Shown piece by piece: positions 9,265 to 18,018 of a stretch of 64,000 bases of DNA. Within the stretch, counting starts at the first letter, position 1; every line of letters begins with the position of its first letter. The notes beneath the pieces are model-generated. The model was not told the origin of the DNA. It saw nothing but the letters and a program-made list of their open reading frames with translations, and did not search any database. Location: positions 1,612,001 to 1,676,000 of the forward strand of contig NZ_CP127161.1 of NCBI RefSeq assembly GCF_030263895.1, given 5' to 3'. The position numbers and the translations under genes were made by a program. This DNA is from Proteiniborus sp. MB09-C3. GTDB lineage: Bacteria; Bacillota; Clostridia; Tissierellales; Proteiniboraceae.

Positions 9265-9645
9265 ATGGATAATATAGAAAAGACAATTCGTATCTTAAAG
9301 ATTGAACCACAAAACTTACCTTATGAAAAAGAAATAGCGAATGACTTGGAGGGTATTCAAGGAGAGATTGAAGGGTTATTTGAATGTATTTATTTAGATG
9401 ATAATTGTATTTTAGTATGTAATGAAGAAGGAAAATTAAATGGGATGGAATTAAATCGAAGGGTTGGTAATGACATCATTGCTGGTCCTTTTTTTATTGT
9501 AGGGGATAGTGAAGATGGAGAATTTGTTTCCTTAAGCGATGAGCAAATAGAAAAATACACACAAGAATTTGGTAAGATTCAAGAATTCACAGGTGAAGAA
9601 CCAGAGGCACAACCAAGGATGGAGTTTATAGGGTTTGATTTTTAG
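9265..9645 (+). CDS. DUF3846-like protein
   Basis: A 126-residue protein that starts at ATG 9265 after AGGAGGATG. The segment IRILKIEPQNLPYEKEI and the later NRRVGNDIIAGPFFIVGD are typical of DUF3846 proteins, which are common in mobile elements of Bacillota and have no established function. Lies 12 bases after the previous gene. Confidence 0.78.
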   Translation: MDNIEKTIRILKIEPQNLPYEKEIANDLEGIQGEIEGLFECIYLDDNCILVCNEEGKLNGMELNRRVGNDIIAGPFFIVGDSEDGEFVSLSDEQIEKYTQEFGKIQEFTGEEPEAQPRMEFIGFDF

Positions 9646-9742
9646 AATAAGATTATTAGTTTTTAAGCAGCACGCAGCAATGAAGGTAACTATAAAAAGC
9701 AGTCTGTTTCAATGAGAACAGCAAAAGTAAAGGGGAATGCAT

Positions 9743-10681
9743 ATGACATTTAATGAATATGTAGAAACAGTAAAAAGAGAAATTAAAGATTATTTACCAG
9801 AAGAATATAAAGATGTAAACCCAGAAATAAATAAGGTCAGAAAAAATAATGGAATGGAATTAACAGGACTTACTTTGCGTGGAGAAAGCAATATTTGCCC
9901 TAATATTTATCTGGATTCCTTTTATGATTTATATCAGGATGGTATGAAGACCAGTGATACTATGAGCAAGATTAGTGAGATTTTTCAAAGAGAAATAAAA
10001 AGATCGCCACAGTTTAATTTAGAAGACTTCACCTATAACAATATGAAAGATAATCTGTATTATACGGTCATTCATGCAGAGAAAAATGAAAAGTTGTTGC
10101 AAGATATTCCTCATCAAAGAAGAGAGGATTTAGCAATCGTGTATCGAATGCATTTGAATGTATCGGAAGAAGGGATAGGAAGTATTTTATTAAATAATGC
10201 ACATTTAAAACTTTGGGGTGTAGATCAGGGAGAGGTTCATACCCAAGCAGTAATGAATATGCCAAAGATATTGCCACCTACATTTGAAAATATGAATAAT
10301 ATTATTGCAGAGATGATGGGTGCAGATATAGAAGAATTTGAGGAAATGACAGGAGAAAATATAATGTGGGTACTTAGCAATGATAAAAAAATGCAAGGTG
10401 CAGCTTATATATTTGATGAAGAAGTAATGTCCTCTATCGCAGAGAAATTGGGTGGAGATTTTATTGTATTGCCATCCTCCCTCCACGAAGTAATCATATT
10501 AAAAGAAGAGGAAAATATGGATTTAGAATATATTCATGGAATGGTTTCAGAAGTAAATGAGAGCCAAGTAGAACCTGATGAAGTATTATCCGATGCAATT
10601 TATCGATATAGTTCTAAGGATAATAAGCTATCACTTATAGAGGAATTTGAACAGTCGCAAGATATGGAGATGAAAATGTAG
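9743..10681 (+). CDS. DUF5688-like protein
   Basis: About 312 residues. Two in-frame ATG codons occur (9737 and 9743); AAGGGG at 9730-9735 fits 9743 better. The pattern of a helical N-terminus, a central region about Arg/Glu exchange and an ILPPTFENMNN segment resembles DUF5688 proteins found in Clostridia elements. Function unknown. Acidic C-terminal tail ending in MEMKM, similar in style to the neighbouring proteins. Confidence 0.75.
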   Translation: MTFNEYVETVKREIKDYLPEEYKDVNPEINKVRKNNGMELTGLTLRGESNICPNIYLDSFYDLYQDGMKTSDTMSKISEIFQREIKRSPQFNLEDFTYNNMKDNLYYTVIHAEKNEKLLQDIPHQRREDLAIVYRMHLNVSEEGIGSILLNNAHLKLWGVDQGEVHTQAVMNMPKILPPTFENMNNIIAEMMGADIEEFEEMTGENIMWVLSNDKKMQGAAYIFDEEVMSSIAEKLGGDFIVLPSSLHEVIILKEEENMDLEYIHGMVSEVNESQVEPDEVLSDAIYRYSSKDNKLSLIEEFEQSQDMEMKM

Positions 10682-10703
10682 GTAGAAAAGGAGGAGTTAT
10701 AGG

Positions 10704-11102
10704 ATGAGTATATCAACGGAAAAAGCAACATTACAGGTAACTTTTCAAAAAGAAAAACTAGAAGCATTAAGGTTTTATATGAACGAAAAGGAACTGACTG
10801 TAGAAGGGGAATTGCAAAAACATATTAGTAGTATCTACGAGAAATACGTTCCATCAGCTACTAGAAGATATCTAGAGAGAAATGATAATGAGCAGGAAAA
10901 CCAGACGGAAATAACGGCACCTATTAGTAAAAGTTCATCAGAAGTTACTCCAAGAGCTACCTCTAATCGTGGCAGAAGAAGGACTGAAAGAGTGCAAAGT
11001 GAACAGGCAGAAGTTCCAACAGAAACTATAAATGCAGAAGAAATTGAAGAGTCTCAAGAGCAGACAGAGGATGGAAATCAGGGAATGGTCATGAGTATGT
11101 AG
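10704..11102 (+). CDS. DUF6103-like protein, copy 1
   Basis: A 132-residue protein after AGGAGTTATAGG. The N-terminal 60 residues (KEKLEALRFYMNEKEL, then YEKYVPSATRRYL) match the next gene's product in pattern, so the two are paralogues. The C-terminal half is low-complexity, rich in Ser, Thr, Glu and Gln, with an RGRRR cluster. Function unknown; likely a small DNA- or protein-binding accessory factor by its helical N-terminus, but that is inference. Confidence 0.72.
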   Translation: MSISTEKATLQVTFQKEKLEALRFYMNEKELTVEGELQKHISSIYEKYVPSATRRYLERNDNEQENQTEITAPISKSSSEVTPRATSNRGRRRTERVQSEQAEVPTETINAEEIEESQEQTEDGNQGMVMSM

Positions 11103-11172
11103 TGACTATTCCTTTTCTGTTTTTGCAATTGGATTTATTAAAAATTGAATAAAATGAAGGAGGCATGTTTGG

Positions 11173-11427
11173 ATGAAAAAAGATACTATTAGCGTAAGTC
11201 TTGAAGCTGAAAAGCTAAGAGCAATCAAGAAATATATGGAGAAGAAAGAGATTGATGTACAAGATGAACTAGCAGAACAGCTACAAAAGCTTTATGAGAA
11301 GCATGTGCCAGTCAATGTCAGAGAATATATTGATGAAAAGAATGAGGAAGAAAGTAGAGCTAAAACACCAAGGAAACCAACTAAAAATACTGGTGCAGCT
11401 ACTTCTACATCTACAACACAGGAATAA
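11173..11427 (+). CDS. DUF6103-like protein, copy 2
   Basis: An 84-residue paralogue of the preceding protein: KLRAIKKYMEKKEIDV and YEKHVPVNVREYI align with the same region of copy 1. It keeps only a short Thr/Ser-rich tail. ATG at 11173 with AGGAGG at 11158-11163. Tandem duplication of this gene type next to the origin of transfer region is consistent with a relaxosome-related role, which is not shown here. Confidence 0.7.
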   Translation: MKKDTISVSLEAEKLRAIKKYMEKKEIDVQDELAEQLQKLYEKHVPVNVREYIDEKNEEESRAKTPRKPTKNTGAATSTSTTQE

Positions 11428-11838
11428 AACCATTTTTGGGGCGATATTTGCCCCTGTGTGCGATTGTATGAACGAGAGTGGCACAAGTTATCCTTAAGGA
11501 AAGATAAAACGATTTGTGGGCGAATTTGCCCAGAGTTATGAATAGAGCAGATTAAGCCTTATGATACTTGGATTTTAGGAGAATATGAGCCTAAAAGGTA
11601 AGTGAACCCCCCTATTGATTTTGGTGCAGGATAAAGGAAGGTGGTCAAAAGATTCCACCTTCCAGTCACATCCCCCGGCAGTGCCGTGGGTTGAAAGAAT
11701 TAAAGTAGGTAGTCAAAAAACACGGTTTGTGTCTATCAAGGTGGTCAACATTTAGAATAAAACCCATAAAATAAGCACTTGTCAGTGTCATATAGAGGTG
11801 GTCAAGTTAAAAGAAGAGAAATTTGAGGTGAAGTTAAA
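11428..11838 (+). other. Candidate origin of transfer (oriT) region
   Basis: A 411-base gap with no gene, just upstream of the relaxosome genes. It holds short GC-rich hairpins GGGGC-7-GCCCC (11438-11454) and TGGGC-6-GCCCA (11517-11532), a 9-bp hairpin GGAAGGTGG/CCACCTTCC (11636-11663), and four copies of GGTGGTCAA or GGTAGTCAA in the same direction at 11640, 11708, 11740 and 11797. Direct repeats plus hairpins next to a ribbon-helix-helix gene and a relaxase gene are the usual layout of oriT. The nick site cannot be placed by eye. Confidence 0.6.
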
Positions 11839-12261
11839 GTGGCAGAATTAAAGAGTACATCAAAGAAACGGACAGCAGTATGGCTCTATCCTGATACAAT
11901 AGAAAAGATGGATAGCTTGCTTGAAGGAGATAATTGTAAAAGTCGAAGTGAGTTTATAGATAAGGCGTTGAACTTTTATATGGGATACCTTGTAAGTGAG
12001 GATACTACAGGATATCTATCAAAGATACTTATATCAGCCATGCAAGGAATAATGAAAGAAACAGAAAACAGAAATGCTAGCAATTTATTTCGTCTATCTG
12101 TTGAAATGAGTATGATGATGAATATACTTGCAGCTGGTTTAGAAATTAGTGATGAAGAACTTCGTAGTCTTCGAGGAAGGTGTGTTCAGCAGGTGAAAAA
12201 AACAAGAGGTAAAGTATCCATGGAGGAGGCGATAAAGTTCCAACAAGGAATTGGAGAGTGA
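11839..12261 (+). CDS. Ribbon-helix-helix relaxosome accessory protein
   Basis: A 140-residue protein starting at GTG 11839. Residues about 11-50 (KRTAVWLYPDTIEKMDSLL followed by SRSEFIDKALNFYM) have the beta-strand plus two-helix layout of CopG/MetJ-type DNA-binding proteins. Such proteins bind oriT and help the relaxase; the four GGTGGTCAA-type repeats immediately upstream are plausible binding sites and would also allow self-regulation. It ends 6 bases before the relaxase start, so the two are co-translated. Confidence 0.8.
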   Translation: MAELKSTSKKRTAVWLYPDTIEKMDSLLEGDNCKSRSEFIDKALNFYMGYLVSEDTTGYLSKILISAMQGIMKETENRNASNLFRLSVEMSMMMNILAAGLEISDEELRSLRGRCVQQVKKTRGKVSMEEAIKFQQGIGE

Positions 12262-12267
12262 TAATTT

Positions 12268-14937
12268 ATGCCAAGGCTTATTTTAAAGTGCCCATATCTA
12301 AAAGGTGGAGGCAAAAGAACATCAGCTCACCTTGAAAACTTGGTAAATTATATAGCTACTCGTGATGGAGTAGAAAAGATAAAAGTCGAAGATAAAAATC
12401 TTTCATCTACAATTAAGCAAGAGGAATTAATTGCTCAGATCATAAAAGAGTTCCCAAGTACTAAAAATCTGTTTGAGTATGAGGATTATATTAGTAATTC
12501 TACAATAGAAAATGCTTCTGAATTTATTGGGATAGCAATAGAACAAAATGTTGATAAGATTGGTAAAAGAAAAAATTATGTGGATTATATTGCAAATAGA
12601 CCAAGGGTAGAAAAAATGGGAAAGCATGGGCTGTTCACAGGCGGTGATGATACCCTGGTGCTTAGCAGAATAGCAGACAACGTTGCAAACCATACAGGAA
12701 ACATATGGACTCCGATTATATCACTTAGACGAGAAGATGCTGCAAGACTTGGTTTTGATAATGCTGAAAGCTGGCACAATATGCTTTCTTACTACACTAT
12801 AGATATAGCTGAATGTTTGAAAATAAAGCCTGAAAACTTTCAATGGTATGCAGCTTTTCATAATGAAGGGCATCATCCCCATGTTCATATGATTTGTTAC
12901 TCTACAGATCCTAAAGAGGGATACCTAACTAAAAAAGGTATAGAGAAAATGAAATCAGGATTTGTAAAAAATATCTTTGGTCAGGAACTAGAGGGAATTT
13001 ATATAGAGCAAAGTAAAAGAAGAGATGAGTTGAAACAAGAATCAAGGGAAGTATTAATCAAACTAATTACTGAGATGAAAAATGACACAATGCAGAATAG
13101 CAATATTGAAGAAAAGTTAATAAATCTTTCCGACCGTCTGAAATTTACTAATGGAAAAAAACAATATGGTTATTTACAGCCACAGCTTAAAGCAATGGTA
13201 GATGAGATTGTAGATGAGCTCGCAAAGGATGAAAAGATTAGTAAGGCATATGCTCTTTGGTATGAAATGCATAATGAAGTGCTTTATAATTACATGGGTA
13301 ATTTGCGTGAACCTCTTCCTTTATCACAGCAAAAAGAATTCAAGTCAATTAAAAATATGATTATTAGAGAGGCGGATAATTTCGATAAAGGAACTACTAC
13401 CTTTGAAGAAGTAACTGATGATAATACTGATATTACTGATGAAAGAATAGATAAAGCAATAGATGACATATTTATAAATGATACTGGATTTATTGAAATA
13501 GAAGGTTATACTCTAGATTTAGTTAGTGAAATAGAAGTTAATGATGATACCACTGAAGATGTTTACGTAAAATGGAGTGATGAATACAAAGAGGCTTGTG
13601 ATTTTTTATTTGGTACAGATGATATAGTTCAAGATTTAGAAAGAGCTTTTGAGATGTTTGTATTAGAAGCAAAAAATGGGAATGCTCTTGCCATGTTTGA
13701 TATTGGAAGAATGTTTGCAGACGGACTTGGTCGAGATATTGATATATCAAAAGCTTATGAGTGGTATCAAAAGGCTCTTGCAGCTTTTTATAAGGTTGAA
13801 GATAAAAAGACATGGAAATATACAGAATATCGTATAGGTAAAATGCAGTTACAAGGTCTTGGTACAGAAGAAAGCTATGAAGAGGCTTTCTATTGGTTCA
13901 CTTTATCAGCAGAACAAAAATATAAATTTGCCGAGTATTCTTTGGGTGGACTTTATTATAGGGGCCAAGGCGTAGAACAAAGCTATATAAAAGCTTTTAA
14001 TTTGTATTTAAGATCTGCAAAACAGGGTTTCCCATATGCTGATTTTGAAGTTGCAAAGATGTATAATGATGGAGTTGGAACCTATAAGAATGAAAAAGAA
14101 TCAAATAAATATTTTCATTCTGCATTCATCGGTTTTGAAAAGTTAGAAAAGCAAAGCAATGATGATAAAATACAATATAGACTTGGCTGGATGCTTCAAA
14201 ATGGGATTGGTACTGAAAAGGATATAGAGAGAGCAAAAAAGTACTATGAAAAGTCTGCAAAGCTAGGAAATTTATTTGCTTGTTACTCACTTGCAAAATT
14301 AATCCTTGCAGAAGAAAATCCAACTATAACAGAAATTAAGAAAGCAGTTGAATATTTATATCAGGCATCGACAAGTGGTAATCAATTTGCACAGTATTCT
14401 CTTGGCAAGCTTTATCTTAACGGAAAATATGTGGAGAAGGATATTTATAAAGTTGTAGGACTGTTTGAACTATCATCAGAACAGGGGAATGAGTATGCGG
14501 CATATCAGCTAGGCAAGTTATACCTTAAGGGGGAGGATATACATAAAGACATTTCGACAGCAATAAAATGGTTACTTATATCAGCAGAAAAAGGAAATCA
14601 ATATGCACAGTATTTATTGGGGAAATTATATTTAACGGGTGAAGGTGTACCAAAAAATAAAGAAGAGGCAATAGAATGGTTTACATTATCGGCAGATCAA
14701 GGAAATGAATACGCAAAGATTTTCCTTGAAAATATGGATAAATTTAAAGAACCATCTGCATGTCTTATGGTAACAAGAATGTTCCATCATATGAGTAAAA
14801 TATTTGAAGATAATATTCCTCTTAAATCATCAGGGGTAGGATTAAAGATAGATAGTAAGCTTATGAGGAAACTAAGAGAAAAGAAAGCAGCACAAGGGAA
14901 TAAGAGAGATGAACATGAACAGGGAATTATAATTTAA
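12268..14937 (+). CDS. MobP-type relaxase with Sel1-repeat C-terminus
   Basis: Relaxases nick one strand at oriT and pilot it into the recipient. The N-terminal domain has candidate catalytic tyrosines in the LVNYIATRDGV and YVDYIANRPRV segments (residues about 28 and 104) and the metal-binding histidines in NEGHHPHVHM (about residues 200-208). From about residue 460 to 830 there is a long series of Sel1-like (tetratricopeptide-like) repeats with the pattern A-x-Y-x-LGKLY and A-x-x-W, a protein-interaction solenoid. At 889 residues it is much longer than a relaxase domain alone. The repeat tail may dock the relaxase to the coupling protein or other factors; inference. Confidence 0.9.
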   Translation: MPRLILKCPYLKGGGKRTSAHLENLVNYIATRDGVEKIKVEDKNLSSTIKQEELIAQIIKEFPSTKNLFEYEDYISNSTIENASEFIGIAIEQNVDKIGKRKNYVDYIANRPRVEKMGKHGLFTGGDDTLVLSRIADNVANHTGNIWTPIISLRREDAARLGFDNAESWHNMLSYYTIDIAECLKIKPENFQWYAAFHNEGHHPHVHMICYSTDPKEGYLTKKGIEKMKSGFVKNIFGQELEGIYIEQSKRRDELKQESREVLIKLITEMKNDTMQNSNIEEKLINLSDRLKFTNGKKQYGYLQPQLKAMVDEIVDELAKDEKISKAYALWYEMHNEVLYNYMGNLREPLPLSQQKEFKSIKNMIIREADNFDKGTTTFEEVTDDNTDITDERIDKAIDDIFINDTGFIEIEGYTLDLVSEIEVNDDTTEDVYVKWSDEYKEACDFLFGTDDIVQDLERAFEMFVLEAKNGNALAMFDIGRMFADGLGRDIDISKAYEWYQKALAAFYKVEDKKTWKYTEYRIGKMQLQGLGTEESYEEAFYWFTLSAEQKYKFAEYSLGGLYYRGQGVEQSYIKAFNLYLRSAKQGFPYADFEVAKMYNDGVGTYKNEKESNKYFHSAFIGFEKLEKQSNDDKIQYRLGWMLQNGIGTEKDIERAKKYYEKSAKLGNLFACYSLAKLILAEENPTITEIKKAVEYLYQASTSGNQFAQYSLGKLYLNGKYVEKDIYKVVGLFELSSEQGNEYAAYQLGKLYLKGEDIHKDISTAIKWLLISAEKGNQYAQYLLGKLYLTGEGVPKNKEEAIEWFTLSADQGNEYAKIFLENMDKFKEPSACLMVTRMFHHMSKIFEDNIPLKSSGVGLKIDSKLMRKLREKKAAQGNKRDEHEQGIII

Positions 14938-15160
14938 AATTGAAATGTGCTTGTAAGAAAATTGTTGTTCAAAAAGATATCAAGCTATTATATAATTAAT
15001 ATAAATAGAATATTAGGATGTGGGAATTATTTATAAATAATCCGATGATTCGGAATTTGTATGAATAATTTTTAAGATAATATTTTTTATAAAAGGAGTA
15101 ACTAGTAAAAAGTTAAGGGTAATTTTGTAACTCAAACTGTAAAGGAGATCTAGTGTATAT

Positions 15161-16357
15161 ATGGATGAATTATTAATGAAAATATTATCATTAGATATAT
15201 ATCGCAATATAAGTTATTATACTAGTCATTTGATGCTTCCTCTATATAGACATTTCGGAGGAATGAAATGGAATGGAACTCAAAATTACCTCATACCGTT
15301 GGTAAATAAGACTAAAGAACTTATAGAAAAAAGCGGAATATCCCAAGAAACTATTCTTCACCATTTAGCGAATGATATTTCAAACCCATCTTATCTATTT
15401 GTGGCACAGGCTATCCTTGTCTATGCTGTTCCAATTAAATTAGATGATATACAAAGATATAAAATTGTTACAAAACAAATATCCCTACCTTCTAATATAT
15501 ACATTGATGATGAAATACTTGCCTGTGCCTTAGTTTGTTATGTATTAGATGAGAACAGATATAAGCAATGGGATTTTAATATAATTGTTCCAGAAGAAAA
15601 ATTTGTTTATCCAACCAATGACTATCATTTAACCAAAGTTAAAAATATTGATTTTCGTCAGAGTGGTTTCATTTTTGATAACAAATATTATCTTTATAAT
15701 ATATTTATTGATAGAAAGCCGCTCCGTGCTGGAGAGGCAGTTCCTGCAGTTTTTAAAATTATGCAAGATGGTGTTGATTTGAGCAAAGCAGATCTCTTTT
15801 TGCGATTAGATGAACGATTAGCAACCGATATTGATAAAGCAGATATTTGTCACTATGAATTTTCGGAAAAATTCTATGGACCATCATTTCTTTTTTCAAA
15901 AACAAGATTAGACAAGGCAAAGAACATTACTGTTCACTATAATCCTGAAACATATAATAAATTATTGATGGTTGTCAAGAAAGATTATGATACTATTCTT
16001 AATGAAGAGTTTTGGCACATTGAGGTAGAACAACTTCCATATATTGAAGAAACTTATAAATCCAAATATGTATTAATTACTTTTGTTCATGGTAAGTATT
16101 ACCCAAATAGAAAAGCCTTCAGACACATTGATTTTATAAAAAATGAGTATAGCACAGAAAAATATAAGCAAAAACATAATGGGTGTTCTAATGCAGATAT
16201 TTCTATTGACTACTACACCGAAACGAAGAACGAACATTATAAAATATGGTGTATAGAAAATATAGATATGAGTGAAGAGTTATGGTATAAACTCACGTTG
16301 GTTTCTTTAACATCACAATTTAAAAATTTATTTAATGAAATGCTGGAAAGAATATAA
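15161..16357 (+). CDS. Hypothetical protein (398 aa), element cargo
   Basis: I do not recognise this protein. ATG at 15161 follows AAGGAGATC at about 15142. It has no signal peptide, no clear membrane segment and no known catalytic motif; it is rich in aromatic residues and Lys. It is preceded by a 220-base gap and followed by a short ORF and a terminator, so it may be an independent unit inserted between relaxase and TOPRIM genes. That placement is where cargo genes often sit in these elements. Confidence 0.65.
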   Translation: MDELLMKILSLDIYRNISYYTSHLMLPLYRHFGGMKWNGTQNYLIPLVNKTKELIEKSGISQETILHHLANDISNPSYLFVAQAILVYAVPIKLDDIQRYKIVTKQISLPSNIYIDDEILACALVCYVLDENRYKQWDFNIIVPEEKFVYPTNDYHLTKVKNIDFRQSGFIFDNKYYLYNIFIDRKPLRAGEAVPAVFKIMQDGVDLSKADLFLRLDERLATDIDKADICHYEFSEKFYGPSFLFSKTRLDKAKNITVHYNPETYNKLLMVVKKDYDTILNEEFWHIEVEQLPYIEETYKSKYVLITFVHGKYYPNRKAFRHIDFIKNEYSTEKYKQKHNGCSNADISIDYYTETKNEHYKIWCIENIDMSEELWYKLTLVSLTSQFKNLFNEMLERI

Positions 16358-16440
16358 TGTTATTTAAATACCAACCAATTCATGATGAGCTAAACAAGAA
16401 TATGAAACAAGAATGGAAGGCTTGCCGCTTAAAAAAATAA
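16357..16440 (+). CDS. Possible small protein (27 aa)
   Basis: ATG at 16357 overlaps the stop of the previous gene (TAATG) and GGAAAG lies a suitable distance upstream. The 27 residues are basic and end CRLKK. It could be a coupled small protein or the remnant of a longer gene; the following terminator favours its being the last item of this unit. Confidence 0.3.
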   Translation: MLFKYQPIHDELNKNMKQEWKACRLKK

Positions 16441-16454
16441 ATTTATACAACAAT

Positions 16455-16486
16455 AACAGTCTTTCAAATGTAAAGGCTGTTTTTTA
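16455..16486 (+). terminator. Rho-independent terminator
   Basis: AACAG with TTT pairs with AAA and CTGTT around a short loop, followed by a run of six T. It ends the 15161-16440 unit. Confidence 0.65.
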
Positions 16487-16550
16487 TGCCAAAAATCATT
16501 AAATAAGGGTAGCTGATTAAAAATAAAAATCAGAAATACAAGGAGGGTTT

Positions 16551-17960
16551 ATGAGTACTTATATTCATTTTACAGAAGAACAAAAACAAAGAGCCAATTC
16601 AGTTGACCTTGTAGAGTTTTTACAAAGGCAAGGTGAGAAACTATTGCCATCAGGTAGAGAAAAAAGAATTGCAAGTAACCATAGTATTACAGTTAGAGGT
16701 AACGAATGGTACGATCATGCATTAGAGCAGGGAGGTCTTGCAATTGATTTTGTACAAAACTTTTATGGCTTATCTTTTCCAGAGGCAGTAACAAAGCTCA
16801 TTAGTGGTGAACAAGGTGAGTTATATAGTAAGGCAAAAGAAAGAAAGCAAATAAAACGAAAACCCTTTGTACTCCCACCGAAGAATTCAGATATGCGAAG
16901 GGTTTTTGCGTATCTCATTAAAAATCGTCATATTGATCGTGATGTGGTTAGTTTCTTCGCTAAACAAAAATTACTCTATGAAAGTTGTGAACAATCTGCA
17001 AACAAGACGAAAGAATATCATAACGCAGTATTTGTAGGTTATGATGAAAATGGAGTCCCTTGCCACGCTCACAAACGTGGAATCTATTCTAATGGTCAAA
17101 GTTTTAAAGGTAATGTTGAGAACAGTAATCCTTGTTATAGCTTTCATTACACAGGAACAAGTAATAGGTTTTATGTATTTGAAGCACCTATTGATATGAT
17201 GTCTTTCATTACAATAAATAAAAATACCAATTGGCAGGAACACAGTTATGTCGCATTGTGTGGAGTATCGGAACAAGCAATGCTTAAAATGCTTGAAAAT
17301 AATCCTAATTTAAATCATGTTATATTATGTTTAGACCATGACACAGCTGGGATTGAAGCAAGTGAAAAATTTCAGGATATACTTTCTAAGAAAGGAATTG
17401 AATGCAGTAGATTGCTTTCTAAATGCAAGGACTGGAATGAAGATATTAAAGAAAGCTTCAACCTCTCAGCAATTCCATCAGAGGAACACCCACAAGATAT
17501 TATTCGTGATGAAGTTTGCACTGAAATCAAAGAACATGTCTTAGAAGTAAGAAAGAATAATAATTCACATTCAAAACTAAATACCTTATTTAAAAAATGT
17601 AATACTGATGATACAGAGCAGATGGTTGAAAATTTAAAACAACTGTCTGCTCTTTCTTTATGCCTTGCATCCAATGAATACAGACAGATGGGCTATCCTT
17701 CAGAAACGGACAAATTGCTTACAGGATTACATGATGGATTCAAGGCATATGAAAATCGTAGTAAACTTAATAATCGCTTATTAGATATACAAAAAGAACT
17801 TGAGCAAATTGGAAAACAGCAGGGTGTTACTTGTGAAAATGAAAAGAAAGATATTGCTAGAAGATATGAAACTATTGCTAAACATTGCTTAAAGGCAATT
17901 ATTACTATTGTTTTGCAGCAACAAAAGCAAGAGCAAAAACAGTTAATGATGATGTCATAG
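16551..17960 (+). CDS. DUF3991 and TOPRIM domain protein (primase-like)
   Basis: Protein of 469 residues that starts after AAGGAGGGTTT. The N-terminal about 90 residues are a DUF3991-type zinc-less primase-associated domain (DLVEFLQRQG, then GGLAIDFVQNFYG). The TOPRIM core follows, with FEAPIDMMS near residue 210 and the acidic CLDHDTAG near residue 260, the metal-binding positions of DnaG-type primases and topoisomerases. Proteins of this type in conjugative elements are thought to prime or process the transferred strand. A Gln/Lys-rich helical tail ends it. It lies between relaxase and coupling protein genes. Confidence 0.85.
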   Translation: MSTYIHFTEEQKQRANSVDLVEFLQRQGEKLLPSGREKRIASNHSITVRGNEWYDHALEQGGLAIDFVQNFYGLSFPEAVTKLISGEQGELYSKAKERKQIKRKPFVLPPKNSDMRRVFAYLIKNRHIDRDVVSFFAKQKLLYESCEQSANKTKEYHNAVFVGYDENGVPCHAHKRGIYSNGQSFKGNVENSNPCYSFHYTGTSNRFYVFEAPIDMMSFITINKNTNWQEHSYVALCGVSEQAMLKMLENNPNLNHVILCLDHDTAGIEASEKFQDILSKKGIECSRLLSKCKDWNEDIKESFNLSAIPSEEHPQDIIRDEVCTEIKEHVLEVRKNNNSHSKLNTLFKKCNTDDTEQMVENLKQLSALSLCLASNEYRQMGYPSETDKLLTGLHDGFKAYENRSKLNNRLLDIQKELEQIGKQQGVTCENEKKDIARRYETIAKHCLKAIITIVLQQQKQEQKQLMMMS

Positions 17961-18018
17961 AAAACCACAGGATTGATTGATCTGTGCATAAAATATTTTG
18001 GGAATGGAGGTTAATTTA

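Noticed and set aside
11640-11805. CRISPR array suggested by repeated 9-mers
   Set aside because: Repeats are too short and unevenly spaced, and there are no cas genes; they fit oriT binding sites.
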